Shown: piece by piece, positions 9,046-20,288 of the stretch | Layout: the number at the start of each line of letters is the position of its first letter | Numbering within the stretch: the stretch's first letter is position 1 | Source: an uncultured Pelagibacteraceae bacterium | GTDB lineage: Bacteria; Pseudomonadota; Alphaproteobacteria; Pelagibacterales; Pelagibacteraceae | Assembly: GCA_902569105.1 (NCBI GenBank) | Contig: CACFTE010000002.1 | Coordinates: forward strand, 1-64,000 | Reading direction: 5' to 3' | Length of the DNA stretch: 64,000 nt | Position numbers and translations under genes: made by a program | Notes under the pieces: generated by a model | The model's input: only the letters and a program-made list of their open reading frames with translations | What the model was told of the DNA's origin: nothing | The model's database searches: none

Positions 9046-10961
9046 TGTTAAATATAACCCTACCAGATGGAAATAAGCTTAACTTTGAAAAAAAAGTTAC
9101 AGGATTAGAAGTTGCTGAAAAAATAAGTAAATCTCTCTCAAAAGATGCTTTGCTAATTAGTATTGATGGTAAACTCAAAGACCTTAATACACTTATTGAA
9201 AAAGACTGTTCAGTTCAAATATTTACCTCAAAAGATAAGGAAGGACTTGAAACAATTAGACATGATACTGCGCATGTTTTAGCAATGGCTGTACAAGAAT
9301 TATTCCCTGGAACTCAAGTAACCATTGGCCCAGTTATTGAAGACGGATTTTATTATGATTTTGCGAGAAAAGAACCGTTCACTGATGAAGATTTAAAAAA
9401 AATTGAAAATAAGATGAGAGAGATAGTTGAAAGGGATGAAAAAACAACCAGAGAGGTTTGGCCAAGAAAAAAAGCTATTGAACACTTCAAAAGTATTGGA
9501 GAAATTTATAAAGCTGAAATTATTAAAAGTATTCCAGAGGAGGAAGAGGTTTCAATTTATTTCCATGGAAAATGGCATGATCTTTGCAGAGGTCCTCATT
9601 TATCTTCTACTGGAAAAATTGGAAAATTTTTTAAATTAACCAAGGTATCGGGTGCATACTGGAGAGGAGACTCAAACAATGAGATGCTTCAAAGAGTGTA
9701 CGGTACAAGTTGGTCGTCAAAAAAAGATTTAGACGACTATCTAAATAGAATTGAAGAGGCTGAAAAACGAGATCATAGAAAATTAGGAAAATTAATGGAT
9801 CTTTTTCATTTTAGAGAAGAGAGTCCAGGAGCGGTCTTTTGGCATGAGAAAGGATGGTCTTTATTCCAAAAACTTGTTTCATATATGAGACACAAACAAG
9901 ATCAAGCAGGATATAAAGAAATTAATACACCTGAAATTCTTGATAGATCTCTTTGGGAAAAATCTGGTCATTGGGAAAAGTTTGGCGCGAACATGTATAC
10001 CTCAGAAACACCAGATCAGAAAATATTTGCTATTAAACCTATGAATTGTCCAGGTTGTGTTCAAGTTTTTAATCAAGGATTAAAAAGTTATAGAGATCTC
10101 CCTTTTAAAATGTCAGAATTTGGTAAAGTTCATAGATATGAGCCATCAGGTGCTTTACATGGTCTTTTAAGAGTGAGAGCTTTTACCCAAGATGATGCTC
10201 ATATTTTTTGTACAGAGGATCAAATTACAGAGGAATGTTTATCTGTTACAAAATTAATATTAGAAATTTACAAAGATTTAGGTTTTGAAAATGTAATACT
10301 AAAGTATTCTGATAGACCAGATTTAAGAGTTGGAGATGATGTAGTATGGGATAAGTCAGAAGCTGCTTTAATTAAGGCTATAGAAGCATCAAAATTGGAG
10401 TATAGTATTAATAAAGGGGAAGGTGCCTTTTATGGACCAAAGATAGAATTTGTTTTAAGGGATGCAATAGGAAGGGATTGGCAATGTGGGACTCTTCAAG
10501 TAGACCTAAACTTGCCAGAAAGATTGGGAGCAAGTTATGTAGATAATTATGGATCTAAAAAAATACCTGTCATGCTTCACAGAGCGTTATTCGGTTCACT
10601 TGAAAGGTTTATAGGAATACTAATCGAAAACTATGCGGGTAAATTACCTTTTTGGATTTCTCCACTTCAAACAGTAGTTATTCCTATATCAGATGATTTT
10701 AATGATTACGCTTTATCAGTTCACAAAAAAATTAAAAATTCAGGTATTTCGTGTGATGTAGATTTAAAAAATCATAATTTAAATTATAAAATTCGTGAAC
10801 ATTCGAATGCTAAAGTCCCGATGTTATTAATTTGTGGAAAAAAAGAAGTTGACTCTAATGCAGTAACTATTAGAAGATTAGATTCTAATAAACAAGAAAA
10901 TATGTTAGTAAACGATTTTATAAAAAAATATACTGCTTTAAATAAAGCGCCATCAATTTAG
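9045..10961 (+). CDS. thrS: Threonyl-tRNA synthetase
   Basis: This is a full-length 638-residue ThrRS. It has an N-terminal TGS domain (MLNITLPDGNKLNF) and an editing domain with HDTAHVLAMAVQELFP. The class II catalytic core includes the zinc-ligand motif MNCPGCVQVF and motif 3 (HRALFGSLERFIGIL). The C-terminal part is the anticodon-binding domain. It leads the translation block thrS-infC-rpmI-rplT-pheS-pheT, an order common in proteobacteria. The thrS stop and the infC GTG start share one base. Confidence 0.97.
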   Translation: MLNITLPDGNKLNFEKKVTGLEVAEKISKSLSKDALLISIDGKLKDLNTLIEKDCSVQIFTSKDKEGLETIRHDTAHVLAMAVQELFPGTQVTIGPVIEDGFYYDFARKEPFTDEDLKKIENKMREIVERDEKTTREVWPRKKAIEHFKSIGEIYKAEIIKSIPEEEEVSIYFHGKWHDLCRGPHLSSTGKIGKFFKLTKVSGAYWRGDSNNEMLQRVYGTSWSSKKDLDDYLNRIEEAEKRDHRKLGKLMDLFHFREESPGAVFWHEKGWSLFQKLVSYMRHKQDQAGYKEINTPEILDRSLWEKSGHWEKFGANMYTSETPDQKIFAIKPMNCPGCVQVFNQGLKSYRDLPFKMSEFGKVHRYEPSGALHGLLRVRAFTQDDAHIFCTEDQITEECLSVTKLILEIYKDLGFENVILKYSDRPDLRVGDDVVWDKSEAALIKAIEASKLEYSINKGEGAFYGPKIEFVLRDAIGRDWQCGTLQVDLNLPERLGASYVDNYGSKKIPVMLHRALFGSLERFIGILIENYAGKLPFWISPLQTVVIPISDDFNDYALSVHKKIKNSGISCDVDLKNHNLNYKIREHSNAKVPMLLICGKKEVDSNAVTIRRLDSNKQENMLVNDFIKKYTALNKAPSI

Positions 10962-11506
10962 TGCCAGATTTTAAACAAAACTTTTTTCAAAGAAGAAATA
11001 AATCTTTTGGACCAAGATACAATAACAGAATAAATTCTTCAGAAGTACAAGTCATCGACAGTGATGGTGAAAACCTAGGGACTTTAAATTTACAAGAAGC
11101 TATTAATAAAGCAAAAAATGAAGGACTTGATTTAATTGAAATAGCACCAAATGCAAAACCACCAGTTTGTAAAATCATGGATATTGGAAAATATAAATAT
11201 GACCAACAAAAAAAAGCAAGTAAAGCAAAAAAAAATCAAAAAAAAGTAGAATTAAAAGAAATCAAATTAAGACCAACAACAGAAACACACGACTATAAGT
11301 TCAAAATTAAAAATGCACAGAAGTTTCTCTCTAAAGGCGATAAAGTAAAATTTACAATAAAGTTTAAAGGTCGAGAGCTCCAACATGTTAACCTTGGCAA
11401 TGAGTTAATGGATAAGATTAAAGTTGATATGGAAAATGTAGGAAAAATTGAGTTGCAGCCTAAATTTGACGGTAAACAAATGATTATGGTGGTTCAGCCT
11501 GTATAA
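10961..11506 (+). CDS. infC: Translation initiation factor IF-3
   Basis: This 181-residue IF-3 has the N-terminal domain motif NLQEAINKAKNEGLDLIEIAP, followed by PPVCKIMDIGKYKY. The linker is very lysine-rich, and the C-terminal domain has KFTIKFKGRE. IF-3 dissociates ribosomes and checks start codons. The start used here is GTG at 10961, overlapping the thrS stop (TAGTG). Non-AUG infC starts are common and let IF-3 regulate its own translation. No AUG lies close enough to be a better choice. Confidence 0.95.
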   Translation: MPDFKQNFFQRRNKSFGPRYNNRINSSEVQVIDSDGENLGTLNLQEAINKAKNEGLDLIEIAPNAKPPVCKIMDIGKYKYDQQKKASKAKKNQKKVELKEIKLRPTTETHDYKFKIKNAQKFLSKGDKVKFTIKFKGRELQHVNLGNELMDKIKVDMENVGKIELQPKFDGKQMIMVVQPV

Positions 11507-11556
11507 TTATTCTGGTTGTAAAAAAGATAGTATTTTGTATAAACCCTTGAAAAATT

Positions 11557-11763
11557 ATGCCCAAATTAAAAACAAAAAGTTCAGCAAAAAAAAGATTTAA
11601 GATTACGTCTAGAGGAAAAGTAATTATGCCTCAAGCAGGTAAAAGGCATGGCATGATTAAAAGAACTAATTCACAAATAAGAAAACAACGGGGCACTACT
11701 GTTATGTCTAAACAAGATAGCAAAATTGTAAAATCATATATGCCTTATAGTTTGAGAGGTTAA
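11557..11763 (+). CDS. rpmI: 50S ribosomal protein L35
   Basis: This is a 68-residue basic protein with the L35 pattern: [20 protein letters not shown] at the start, then a KRHGMIKRT segment. It lies 50 bases after infC and one base before rplT, the conserved infC-rpmI-rplT order. In other bacteria L20 binds RNA upstream of rpmI to control the operon. The 50-base leader here shows no strong hairpin that I could find. Confidence 0.97.
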   Translation: MPKLKTKSSAKKRFKITSRGKVIMPQAGKRHGMIKRTNSQIRKQRGTTVMSKQDSKIVKSYMPYSLRG

Positions 11764-11764
11764 A

Positions 11765-12121
11765 ATGGCCAGGGTAAAAAGAGGAGTAACCAGTAAAGCA
11801 AAACATAAAAAAGTTTTAAAGGCTGTAAAAGGTCAGTTTGGTAGAAGAAAAAATACAATAAGAGTTGCTAGACAAGCTATGGAAAAAGCTATGCAATATG
11901 CTTATCGAGATAGAAGAAATAAAAAAAGAGATTTTAAATCTCTGTGGATACAGAGGATCAATGCTGGCGTAAGAAGTGAAGGTCTTACTTATTCAAAATT
12001 CATAAATGGACTAAGCAAATCAGGTATTAAATTAGATAGAAAAATTTTAGCAGAAATTGCTTACGAAAACCCGCAAGCATTTAAAACAATAGTTAAAAAA
12101 GCTCAATCAGCATTAAACTAA
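11765..12121 (+). CDS. rplT: 50S ribosomal protein L20
   Basis: This 118-residue protein shows the L20 signature: [19 protein letters not shown], then [26 protein letters not shown] and [12 protein letters not shown]20 binds 23S rRNA early in large-subunit assembly. The gene starts one base after the rpmI stop. The 42-base gap to pheS holds a weak TTCTTA/TAAGAA inverted repeat next to the pheS start. Confidence 0.97.
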   Translation: MARVKRGVTSKAKHKKVLKAVKGQFGRRKNTIRVARQAMEKAMQYAYRDRRNKKRDFKSLWIQRINAGVRSEGLTYSKFINGLSKSGIKLDRKILAEIAYENPQAFKTIVKKAQSALN

Positions 12122-12163
12122 TCTTTCTATTGTTTTTCTATTCTTAACAAATATTCTATAAGA

Positions 12164-13231
12164 ATGTCTGAAATTGAAAAAATAAAATCAGAATATTTAA
12201 ATAAATTAAGTAGTTGTGAGGATACAGAAAGTCTTAGTCAAATCAAAACAGAATTATTCGGCAAAAACGGAATAATCACTCATCAATTTAAATTAATTGG
12301 TTCGCAGTCTGAAAACGAAAAAAAAAAATTTGCTTCACAAATAAATGAGTTAAAAAATCTATTACAAGAAAAATTAAATCAAATTTCAAAAAAAATAGAG
12401 ATAGAGGAAATTAATAAAAAGCTAGATACAGAAAAATTAGATGTAACGTTACCTGAGCGTACATTTAAAAAAGGAAAAATTCATCCAGTGTCCCAAGTAA
12501 TTGATGAGATATCATCAATATTTTCAGAAATTGGATTTAGCGTAGCAGAGGGTCCAGATGTTGAAAATGAATATAATAATTTTACAGCACTCAATACTCC
12601 ACCAAATCATCCAGCTAGAGATATGCATGATACTTTTTATTTGAGTGAAGATAAAAAATTATTATTAAGAACCCACACATCACCAGTTCAGATAAGGACA
12701 ATGCTTAAGGGAAAACCTCCGTTTAAAATAATCGCTCCAGGCAGGACTTATAGATGTGATAGTGATCAAACTCATACACCAATGTTTCATCAATTAGAGG
12801 GTTTGCATGTAGATAAAGATATAAATATGGGACATTTAAAAGGATGTCTAAATTATTTTATTAAGGAATTTTTTGAAGTAAAAAAATTGAAAATGAGATT
12901 TAGACCTAGCCACTTTCCATTTACAGAACCTTCAGTAGAAGTTGATATAGGATATGACTTAAAGGATGGAGAAATTATTATTGGAGAAGGAAATAAATGG
13001 CTAGAAATTTTAGGATGTGGAATGGTTCATCCAAACGTTTTAATTAATTCGAGAGTTGATCCTAATATATATCAAGGATTTGCTTTTGGTATAGGTATAG
13101 ATCGATTAGCTATGTTAAAATATGGTATTAAAGATTTAAGATCATTTTTTGAATGTAATTATAAATGGCTAAATCATTACGGATTTGATCCAGTAGATGT
13201 GCCCACAAATTATAGAGGCTTAAGCAGATGA
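12164..13231 (+). CDS. pheS: Phenylalanyl-tRNA synthetase alpha subunit
   Basis: This 355-residue PheRS alpha subunit starts with a coiled-coil tRNA-binding region (about 1-90). The class II core has [20 protein letters not shown], and motif 3 as [15 protein letters not shown]. The alpha2beta2 enzyme charges tRNA-Phe; a tRNA-Phe gene is also in this window, at 52237. The stop overlaps the pheT start by 4 bases. Confidence 0.97.
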   Translation: MSEIEKIKSEYLNKLSSCEDTESLSQIKTELFGKNGIITHQFKLIGSQSENEKKKFASQINELKNLLQEKLNQISKKIEIEEINKKLDTEKLDVTLPERTFKKGKIHPVSQVIDEISSIFSEIGFSVAEGPDVENEYNNFTALNTPPNHPARDMHDTFYLSEDKKLLLRTHTSPVQIRTMLKGKPPFKIIAPGRTYRCDSDQTHTPMFHQLEGLHVDKDINMGHLKGCLNYFIKEFFEVKKLKMRFRPSHFPFTEPSVEVDIGYDLKDGEIIIGEGNKWLEILGCGMVHPNVLINSRVDPNIYQGFAFGIGIDRLAMLKYGIKDLRSFFECNYKWLNHYGFDPVDVPTNYRGLSR

Positions 13232-15633
13232 AATTTACCTTGGATTGGCTAAAAGATCACTTAGATACAAAAAAAACAGAAAAACAAATAGTTGAAACCT
13301 TAAACAATATTGGGTTAGAGGTTGAGACTATAAAGCCAACTAAAGACGAACTTTCAAACTTTTTGGTAGCAAAAATTATTAAAACAGAAAAGCACCCGAA
13401 TGCAGACCGTCTAAAAATTTGTGATGTTGATATTGGAGATAAAAATACTTTGAAGATCGTTTGTGGCGCCCCAAATGCAAAAGATGGTTTACTGACAATA
13501 TATGCACCACCCGGATCAATTATCCCAAAAAATAATATGAAATTAGAAGTATCAAAAATTAGAGGCGTTACCTCATATGGTATGCTTTGTTCAGAAGCAG
13601 AGTTAAAGCTATCCGATCAAAGTGATGGAATAATTTCTTTAGATAAGAAATATAATAACAAAATAGGAAAAAGTTATTTTAACTCAAAAACTGAAAATAT
13701 AATTGAGTTGTCAATTACTCCAAATAGACCTGACTGTTTGGGTATACGAGGCATAGCACGTGATTTAGCTGCCGCTGGAATGGGTAAGATGAAAAATGTT
13801 AAAAATAAAAAAATCAAGCAAAGTAACAAAAAATTTGAGGTTATTATTAAAAAAACAAAAAATCAATCCTGCTCAATTTTTGGAAGTTGTGTAATTACAA
13901 ATATCAAAAATAAGGAAAGTCCAAAGTGGCTTAAAAATAGGTTAATTGCTGTTGGATTAAGACCTATATCTGCCGTAGTTGATATTACTAATTTCGTAAT
14001 GCTAGATCTAAATAGACCATTACATGCATATGATTTAGATAAAATTAGCAATAGAATAATAGTAAGGGAGTCACAAAAAAATGAATTATTAGATGCCTTA
14101 GATAATAAAAAATATGATTTATCAGATGGAATGTGTGTAATTGCTGATGAAAAAAGACCCTTAGGTTTGGGAGGAATTATTGGAGGGACTAGTTCATCTA
14201 CTGAAATAGATACAAAAAATATCCTTATAGAATCTGCTTACTTCGATCCAACAATAACAAGAAAAACTTCAAATATATTAAATTTAAATAGTGACGCAAA
14301 ATTTAGGTTTGAAAGAGGTATCGATCCAAACTCAATTAAAAATGGATTGCAAAAAGCAGCAGAAATGATTTCAGAAATTTGTGGAGGTGAGGTTGGTAAA
14401 TTTCAAGTTGTTGCCACTAAAAAATTTAATAAAAAACAAATTCAATTAGAAGATACTTTTCCGTCTAAAGTATTAGGAATAGATATAAGTTTTAAAGAGA
14501 TTATCCATATTTTAGAAAAATTAGGATTTAAGTGTAAAAAAAATAAAAATAAAATATCTGTACAAATTCCAAGTTGGAGACCCGATATAACTGGCAAAAT
14601 TGATTTAGTTGAAGAAATTATAAGAATAAAAGGATTAGAATATATTAATTCTATTGAACCCATAAAAAATAGGAATAATCAAACACTAAATAATCAACAA
14701 AAACATTTTCATTTAGCACAAAGATCAATTGCTGCAAGAGGGTATCTCGAAGCTATTACTTGGTCATTTACAAATGAGAAAGTAAATAATCATTTTTTGA
14801 ATTCTAAAATCTCTAATAAAATTATAAATCCAATTAGTTCTGATCTTGGAGTTTTAAGATCTTCAATTTTTTCAAATTTAATTGAAAAGGTAAGAGAGAA
14901 CATTGATAGAGGTGAAAATAATATATCTTTATTCGAGATAGGACCAATTTTCGATGGTAAAAAACCTGGTGAACAAACTGTAAATGTATGTGCAATTTCA
15001 GCAGGATTATCTTCAAGACCAAATTGGAATGAAAAAGAAAGATTACTAGATGTATTCGATATTAAAAGAGACTTAATGCATACTCTCGCAGAGCTTGGTA
15101 CTGATGGAGATCAAATTGTAATTGAGACTGAAGATTTACCTAATTACTTCCATCCTGGAAAAAGTGGAAATGTTTCTTTTGCAAATTATCAAAATAATCA
15201 TTTTGCTTCTTTTGGAGAGTTACACCCAAATATTATTAATGAATTAGATATTAAAACTGGTGCGCTTGTAGGTTTTGAATTAAATTTAGATAAATATGTA
15301 GCTTTAAAAAAAATATATAAACAATCAAAAATTAACTACGAATTTTCAGAATTTCAAAAATCTGAAAGAGATTTTGCATTTATTGTAGACAAAAATGTTA
15401 CTGCCCAGCAATTAATAAACCTTATAAAAAATGTTGATACAAATTTAATTAAAGATATTAACATTTTCGACCTATATGAAGGTGAAAAAATTCCAGATGG
15501 AAAAAAATCTGTAGCATTTAAAGTAATAATTCAATCAGATTATAAAACACTTACTGATAGTGAAATTCATGGTGTATCAACCAAAATTGTTAAAACAGTT
15601 GAAGATAAAACTCAAGCAAAGCTAAGATCCTAA
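13228..15633 (+). CDS. pheT: Phenylalanyl-tRNA synthetase beta subunit
   Basis: This 801-residue beta subunit has the usual domains in order. The EMAP-like tRNA-binding domain is near residues 40-150 ([16 protein letters not shown]), followed by the B3/B4 editing region with RFERGID. The B5 DNA-binding-like domain comes next, and a C-terminal FDX-ACB anticodon-binding domain is recognised by [10 protein letters not shown]. It overlaps both neighbours (4 bases with pheS, 1 base with lepA), which suggests coupled translation. Confidence 0.97.
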   Translation: MKFTLDWLKDHLDTKKTEKQIVETLNNIGLEVETIKPTKDELSNFLVAKIIKTEKHPNADRLKICDVDIGDKNTLKIVCGAPNAKDGLLTIYAPPGSIIPKNNMKLEVSKIRGVTSYGMLCSEAELKLSDQSDGIISLDKKYNNKIGKSYFNSKTENIIELSITPNRPDCLGIRGIARDLAAAGMGKMKNVKNKKIKQSNKKFEVIIKKTKNQSCSIFGSCVITNIKNKESPKWLKNRLIAVGLRPISAVVDITNFVMLDLNRPLHAYDLDKISNRIIVRESQKNELLDALDNKKYDLSDGMCVIADEKRPLGLGGIIGGTSSSTEIDTKNILIESAYFDPTITRKTSNILNLNSDAKFRFERGIDPNSIKNGLQKAAEMISEICGGEVGKFQVVATKKFNKKQIQLEDTFPSKVLGIDISFKEIIHILEKLGFKCKKNKNKISVQIPSWRPDITGKIDLVEEIIRIKGLEYINSIEPIKNRNNQTLNNQQKHFHLAQRSIAARGYLEAITWSFTNEKVNNHFLNSKISNKIINPISSDLGVLRSSIFSNLIEKVRENIDRGENNISLFEIGPIFDGKKPGEQTVNVCAISAGLSSRPNWNEKERLLDVFDIKRDLMHTLAELGTDGDQIVIETEDLPNYFHPGKSGNVSFANYQNNHFASFGELHPNIINELDIKTGALVGFELNLDKYVALKKIYKQSKINYEFSEFQKSERDFAFIVDKNVTAQQLINLIKNVDTNLIKDINIFDLYEGEKIPDGKKSVAFKVIIQSDYKTLTDSEIHGVSTKIVKTVEDKTQAKLRS

Positions 15634-17441
15634 TGGATAAAATCGAAAATATTAGAAACTTTGCAATAATCGCACACATAGACCACGGAAAATCTACTAT
15701 TGCAGATCGCATAATTCATAGGTGTGGAGGTTTGACTGACAGAGAGATGAAAGCTCAGGTTCTAGACTCTATGGATATAGAGCGTGAAAGGGGGATTACA
15801 ATTAAAGCTCAAACTGTAAAATTAAATTATAAATCAAAAAATGGTGATGAATATACCTTAAATATTATTGATACTCCTGGCCACGTAGATTTTAGTTATG
15901 AAGTAAGTAGATCATTATATGCATGTGAGGGGTCAATTCTCATTGTTGATAGCACTCAAGGAGTTGAGGCACAAACATTAGCAAATGTCTATCAGGCTTT
16001 AGATATGAATCATGAAATTATTCCAATATTAAATAAAATAGATCTTCCAGCTTCAGATTTAGATAGAACAACAAAACAAATTGAGGACGTTATTGGAATT
16101 GAAACAACCAACGCAATACCTTGCTCTGGCAAAACAGGCGAAGGAATAGATGACATATTAGAAACAATAGTTAATCACCTACCTGCCCCAAAAGGCAATA
16201 AAAATAATTTATTAAAATGTTTATTAGTTGATAGTTGGTATGATACGTATTTGGGTGTAGTTACTTTAGTCAGAGTAATAGATGGTAAAATCTGCAAAAA
16301 TATGAAAATAAAAATGATGTCAACAAATCAAGAATATGTTGTTGAAAAAGTTGGAGTCTTTACACCAAAGCCTAAAGATATTGATGAGTTAAATAGTGGA
16401 GAGATTGGTTTTATAATTACTGGCATTAAAAATCTTTCTGATACAAAAGTTGGAGATACAATTTGTGAAGCAAACAAACCATTAGAGGAGGCTTTACCTG
16501 GTTTCAAACCTAGTAAACCTGTAGTTTTTTGTGGTTTATTTCCAGTAGATAGTTCTGATTATCAAAAATTAAAAGATGGATTAGGAAAACTTCAGCTTAA
16601 TGATGCGAGCTTTTCGTACGAGGCAGAATCATCCTCAGCATTAGGTTTAGGCTTTAGGTGCGGATTTTTGGGACTACTACATTTAGAGATTATTACTGAA
16701 AGATTAGAAAGAGAATTTGATATTAATCTAATAACCACTACTCCTGGAGTTGTGTATAAAGTACATTTAAACAATCATAAAGTTTTAGAGTTACAAAACC
16801 CTTCTAGCTTACCAGATCCTACGCTTATTAAATATATCGAGGAACCTTGGATAAAAGCAACTATAATTACACCAGATGAATATTTAGGATCAATCATTAA
16901 ACTTTGTCAAAATAAAAGAGGCATTCAAACAAATCTGAGCTATTCGGGAAATAGAGCAGTATTAAATTATGAAATACCACTAAATGAGGTTGTTTTTGAT
17001 TTTAATGATAGATTAAAATCCATGACAAGCGGATATGCAAGTTTTGATTATGAAATATTATCTCATAGAGAGGGAGATCTTGTAAAATTATCGATATTAG
17101 TAAATTCTGAACCTGTAGATGCTCTTGCAATGATGGTTCACAAGGACTTTGCCCAAAGTATAGGAAGAGAAGTATGTGAAAAATTAAAAGATTTAATTCC
17201 AAGGCATAATTTTATGATACCTATCCAAGCTGCTATTGGAGGAAAAATAATAGCAAGAGAAACAATAAAAGGATTTAAAAAAGATGTATTAACAAAAATT
17301 CATGGAGGGGGAGCTTTAGATAGAAAAAGAAAACTATTAGAAAAACAAAAAAAAGGTAAAGCAAAAGCTAAGCAATTTGGAAAAGTAGAAATTCCACAAG
17401 AAGCTTTTATAGGAGTTCTTAAAATTTCTAAAGAAAACTAG
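15633..17441 (+). CDS. lepA: Elongation factor 4 (LepA), ribosomal back-translocase GTPase
   Basis: This is a 602-residue translational GTPase. G1 is AHIDHGKST near residue 16, G3 is DTPGHVDF, and G4 is NKIDLP. The LepA-specific C-terminal domain ends with [22 protein letters not shown] and the [10 protein letters not shown] tail. LepA remobilises stalled ribosomes or assists initiation. It is the last gene of the block before the glycan island; the next start is 2 bases after its stop. Confidence 0.97.
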   Translation: MDKIENIRNFAIIAHIDHGKSTIADRIIHRCGGLTDREMKAQVLDSMDIERERGITIKAQTVKLNYKSKNGDEYTLNIIDTPGHVDFSYEVSRSLYACEGSILIVDSTQGVEAQTLANVYQALDMNHEIIPILNKIDLPASDLDRTTKQIEDVIGIETTNAIPCSGKTGEGIDDILETIVNHLPAPKGNKNNLLKCLLVDSWYDTYLGVVTLVRVIDGKICKNMKIKMMSTNQEYVVEKVGVFTPKPKDIDELNSGEIGFIITGIKNLSDTKVGDTICEANKPLEEALPGFKPSKPVVFCGLFPVDSSDYQKLKDGLGKLQLNDASFSYEAESSSALGLGFRCGFLGLLHLEIITERLEREFDINLITTTPGVVYKVHLNNHKVLELQNPSSLPDPTLIKYIEEPWIKATIITPDEYLGSIIKLCQNKRGIQTNLSYSGNRAVLNYEIPLNEVVFDFNDRLKSMTSGYASFDYEILSHREGDLVKLSILVNSEPVDALAMMVHKDFAQSIGREVCEKLKDLIPRHNFMIPIQAAIGGKIIARETIKGFKKDVLTKIHGGGALDRKRKLLEKQKKGKAKAKQFGKVEIPQEAFIGVLKISKEN

Positions 17442-17442
17442 C

Positions 17443-18255
17443 ATGATTTACGATTGTTTTTCTTATTGGGATGAAGATTTACTTTTAGATTTAAGGTTAA
17501 ATATTCTTAATAAATATGTTGATTATTTCGTTATAGTCGAAGGTAATAAAACTTGGCAGAACAACTCAAAAGAACTTATTTTTAATATAAACAATTTTGA
17601 AAAATTTAAAGATAAAATAATCTATATACCAGTTGAGGATTTACCAGATGGTAATAATCCATATTTAAGAGAAAATCATCAAAGAAATTGTATTACAAGA
17701 GGCTTACAAAATGCACAACCAGATGATTTAATAATAATTTCAGATTTAGATGAAATCCCCAATCCTGAAACAATTAATTTGTTTAAAAAAGAGATGAAAT
17801 ATGCCGTCTTTCAACAAAAACACTTTTATTATAAATTTAATCTTCAGAGCAAAAATCATCCATTTTGGATGGGTAGTAGAATATGCATTTTTAAAGAATT
17901 AAAGACACCTCAATGGTTGAGAGATCTTAAGTTTAAGAAAAGACCTTTTTGGAGAATAGATAAAAAAAATTTAAACAATATCTTACCCAACGGTGGATGG
18001 CATTTCTGTAATTTAAAAACTTCAGATAAACTTAAATATAAATACGAAAATCTATGTGAAACAAATGACCCCATAGTATTTAATGAGAAAATAGATCAAA
18101 AGTTTTTAACTGAGAGACATATTCAAGACAGTATTAATAATAGAAAAGATATAATCGGAAGAGATGATGAGTTTATAAAAGTAAATATTGATGACACTTT
18201 TCCTAAATATTTAGTTAGAAATCTTGAAAAATATAAAACAAATTGGATTGTTTAA
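17443..18255 (+). CDS. Glycosyltransferase family 17-like protein
   Basis: This 270-residue protein resembles GT17 (beta-1,4-N-acetylglucosaminyltransferase type). It has MIYDCFSYWDEDLLLDLRLN at the start, YFVIVEGNKTWQ, and a DxD-like catalytic segment IISDLDEIPNPETI, followed by GGWHFCNL. GT17 genes are common in glycan islands of marine bacteria. The donor and acceptor are unknown. It follows lepA by 2 bases and probably shares its transcript, but the function belongs with the following glycan genes. Confidence 0.82.
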   Translation: MIYDCFSYWDEDLLLDLRLNILNKYVDYFVIVEGNKTWQNNSKELIFNINNFEKFKDKIIYIPVEDLPDGNNPYLRENHQRNCITRGLQNAQPDDLIIISDLDEIPNPETINLFKKEMKYAVFQQKHFYYKFNLQSKNHPFWMGSRICIFKELKTPQWLRDLKFKKRPFWRIDKKNLNNILPNGGWHFCNLKTSDKLKYKYENLCETNDPIVFNEKIDQKFLTERHIQDSINNRKDIIGRDDEFIKVNIDDTFPKYLVRNLEKYKTNWIV

Positions 18256-18263
18256 TGTTATGA

Positions 18264-18284
18264 AGTTTTTATAATAAAAATACT
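18264..18284. terminator. Weak AT-rich hairpin between convergent genes
   Basis: AGTTTTTAT (18264-18272) can pair with ATAAAAA-t-ACT (18274-18284) across a very short loop, with one bulge. It lies in the gap between the convergent GT17 and GT61 genes and is T-rich on both strands. That fits a weak bidirectional terminator, but AT-rich DNA gives such repeats by chance. Confidence 0.25.
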
Positions 18285-18311
18285 CTTAATTATTTAAAAC
18301 TTGGCTACAAA

Positions 18312-19373
18312 TTACGAAATATACTTACTTAATAAATTTAAATTTAATTCCATATCACCTTCATTATTATCTTTTATATAATCTAGACTTATAAGTTTAT
18401 ATGATAAATTATTAATTTTGCTTATCCTTTCATATACTTTATTAGGATGATTGGCCGGTCTTATCTCAATTACTTTTGTTAACTTTTTGCAAAAAATTAA
18501 ATTTGCAAGACCTGCTCCGTGAGGTCCAATAATAATTTTAGCATTAAAAAACTTTTCAATTTGTTCTTTTAATTTTAAGTCACTTAATTTAATTATTTCA
18601 AATCCTCTTCTTTTTAAATAATTAATTATACTTCTATTATTAATAAGTTTACAGTGGTTATATTTAGAGTCTGATCTATCAATAAAAATTTTTATTTTTC
18701 TTTTATATTTTTTTCTACATAAATGAACAAAAGTGTTTTTTATATACTTTATAATCCAAACTGGTATTTTGCTATGCGCATTTACTATGGTTCCGTGTTT
18801 ATAATTTGGATGCGAACAAATAAATAATTTTTTTGAAAAAACATGATTAAATTTTTTTGAGTCGATAAATTTAATTTTGTTCAAACCAAGAACTTTTAAA
18901 CTTTCTCTTTGAAAATTATTAGGTTTATTTAGATATATATAGTCAATATTTTTTTTATTCACAATTGTAAAAAGTTTAATACGTGGGATGATATCCAAAA
19001 ACCAGTGACAATAATTACTATAACCACTTGCACCTTGTGCCAACATCAAAATTTTACCATTAAATGTTTTATGAAATTTTGGAGTACCACTTTTTAAAAC
19101 TTGATTAAATTTATTATTTTTTAAATAATTATTAATTTGTTGATATGAAACTTCGTTAATTAGTTTATTATTTTTTATTACACTAACATTTTCATTCTTA
19201 TCTGTATAAATTCTTACATTTTCTAATTCATAAAAAAAATATTTATTTTTTTTATCAAATAAACTTGACACGATTTTTTTTCTTTTTATCTTAAATGATG
19301 TTAAGAAAACTTTACCGTATATAAAATGAAAAAAGAGACTAATCAAATATTTGTATATTATTTTTAGTTTCAT
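18312..19373 (-). CDS. Glycosyltransferase family 61 protein
   Basis: This 353-residue protein shows GT61 (DUF563) motifs: GYSNYCHWFLDIIPRIKLF in the middle, then IFIDRSDSKYNHCKLIN. The diagnostic GPHGAGLANLIFC and VIEIRP close the donor site. The N-terminal 20 or so residues are hydrophobic and may act as a membrane anchor. Such enzymes add sugars to surface glycans. The gene is divergent from the GT2 gene at 19431 across a 57-base AT-rich gap. The base composition is even more AT-biased than in the housekeeping genes. Confidence 0.82.
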   Translation of the reverse strand: MKLKIIYKYLISLFFHFIYGKVFLTSFKIKRKKIVSSLFDKKNKYFFYELENVRIYTDKNENVSVIKNNKLINEVSYQQINNYLKNNKFNQVLKSGTPKFHKTFNGKILMLAQGASGYSNYCHWFLDIIPRIKLFTIVNKKNIDYIYLNKPNNFQRESLKVLGLNKIKFIDSKKFNHVFSKKLFICSHPNYKHGTIVNAHSKIPVWIIKYIKNTFVHLCRKKYKRKIKIFIDRSDSKYNHCKLINNRSIINYLKRRGFEIIKLSDLKLKEQIEKFFNAKIIIGPHGAGLANLIFCKKLTKVIEIRPANHPNKVYERISKINNLSYKLISLDYIKDNNEGDMELNLNLLSKYIS

Positions 19374-19430
19374 TAAATACTTTTTAAATTGTTTTTATTT
19401 TTTTTAATTATAAAGTAACATTATATTAAA

Positions 19431-20288
19431 ATGTTAGATGATATTTCAATTTATATCCCTGCTTATAATGCTGAAAAAACTATTAAACAATGTATAGATT
19501 CAGTTTTAAACCAAACTGTGAAGCCTTCCAAAATTTTAATAATCAATGATTGTTCAACTGATAAAACAAAAGACATTTTGCTTAAGTATAATCAATCGAT
19601 TAATATTGTTAATAATGAAAAAAACATGGGTGTTAGTTATTCAAGAAATTTAGCTTTGCAAATTCTTAACTCAAAGTTGATAGCCTCGATTGATGCAGAT
19701 GTAGTAATTTCACAAACTTGGATAGAGCAATTAGTAGATACATTAAAAATTAATAATGCCACTCTTGTTGGTGGAAGGATGTATGAAAAATTTATTAACA
19801 ATCCCTGTAATTTGTGGAGATCAATAAGGCTGAAACAAAATTGGGGAGAACATGATTTATCAAATCCGCCGTTTATTTTCGGTTGTAACAATATTTTAGA
19901 TACAAAAAATTTAGATAAAAAAGAATTATATAGAGAAGATAATGAATATTATAAAACCAATGGTGATGATATTGAATTATGTAAATTTTTGAGAAAAAAT
20001 AATCATAAACTACATTATAATAGTGAAGCAATTTGTTACCATCTTCAAAACGATACTTACAAAAGCATTGCAGAAAGATACTGGAGATACGTTTACTATG
20101 GGGATGGTTTGAAAAAAAGAAATCTATTTAAGACATTAAAAAATATTATTAGGCAAATCAAAAAAGTTTTATTTTGGACTGCTGAAGATATTTTTAGATT
20201 AAGATTTTCTTTAATTTTTGTAAATTTAGTAATGCTAATTTATTTAGTGCGTTCAGATATTAAAAATTACAAGAGTGATGAAGCGTAA
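19431..20288 (+). CDS. Glycosyltransferase family 2
   Basis: This 285-residue GT-A enzyme starts with the nucleotide-sugar binding stretch ISIYIPAYNAEKTIKQCIDS. It continues with ILIINDCSTDKT, the metal-binding IASIDADV, and a GDDIELC segment. The C-terminal 25 residues are hydrophobic (LIFVNLVMLIYLV) and probably associate with the membrane. It overlaps the next gene by about 11 bases, so the two are likely translated together. Confidence 0.88.
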   Translation: MLDDISIYIPAYNAEKTIKQCIDSVLNQTVKPSKILIINDCSTDKTKDILLKYNQSINIVNNEKNMGVSYSRNLALQILNSKLIASIDADVVISQTWIEQLVDTLKINNATLVGGRMYEKFINNPCNLWRSIRLKQNWGEHDLSNPPFIFGCNNILDTKNLDKKELYREDNEYYKTNGDDIELCKFLRKNNHKLHYNSEAICYHLQNDTYKSIAERYWRYVYYGDGLKKRNLFKTLKNIIRQIKKVLFWTAEDIFRLRFSLIFVNLVMLIYLVRSDIKNYKSDEA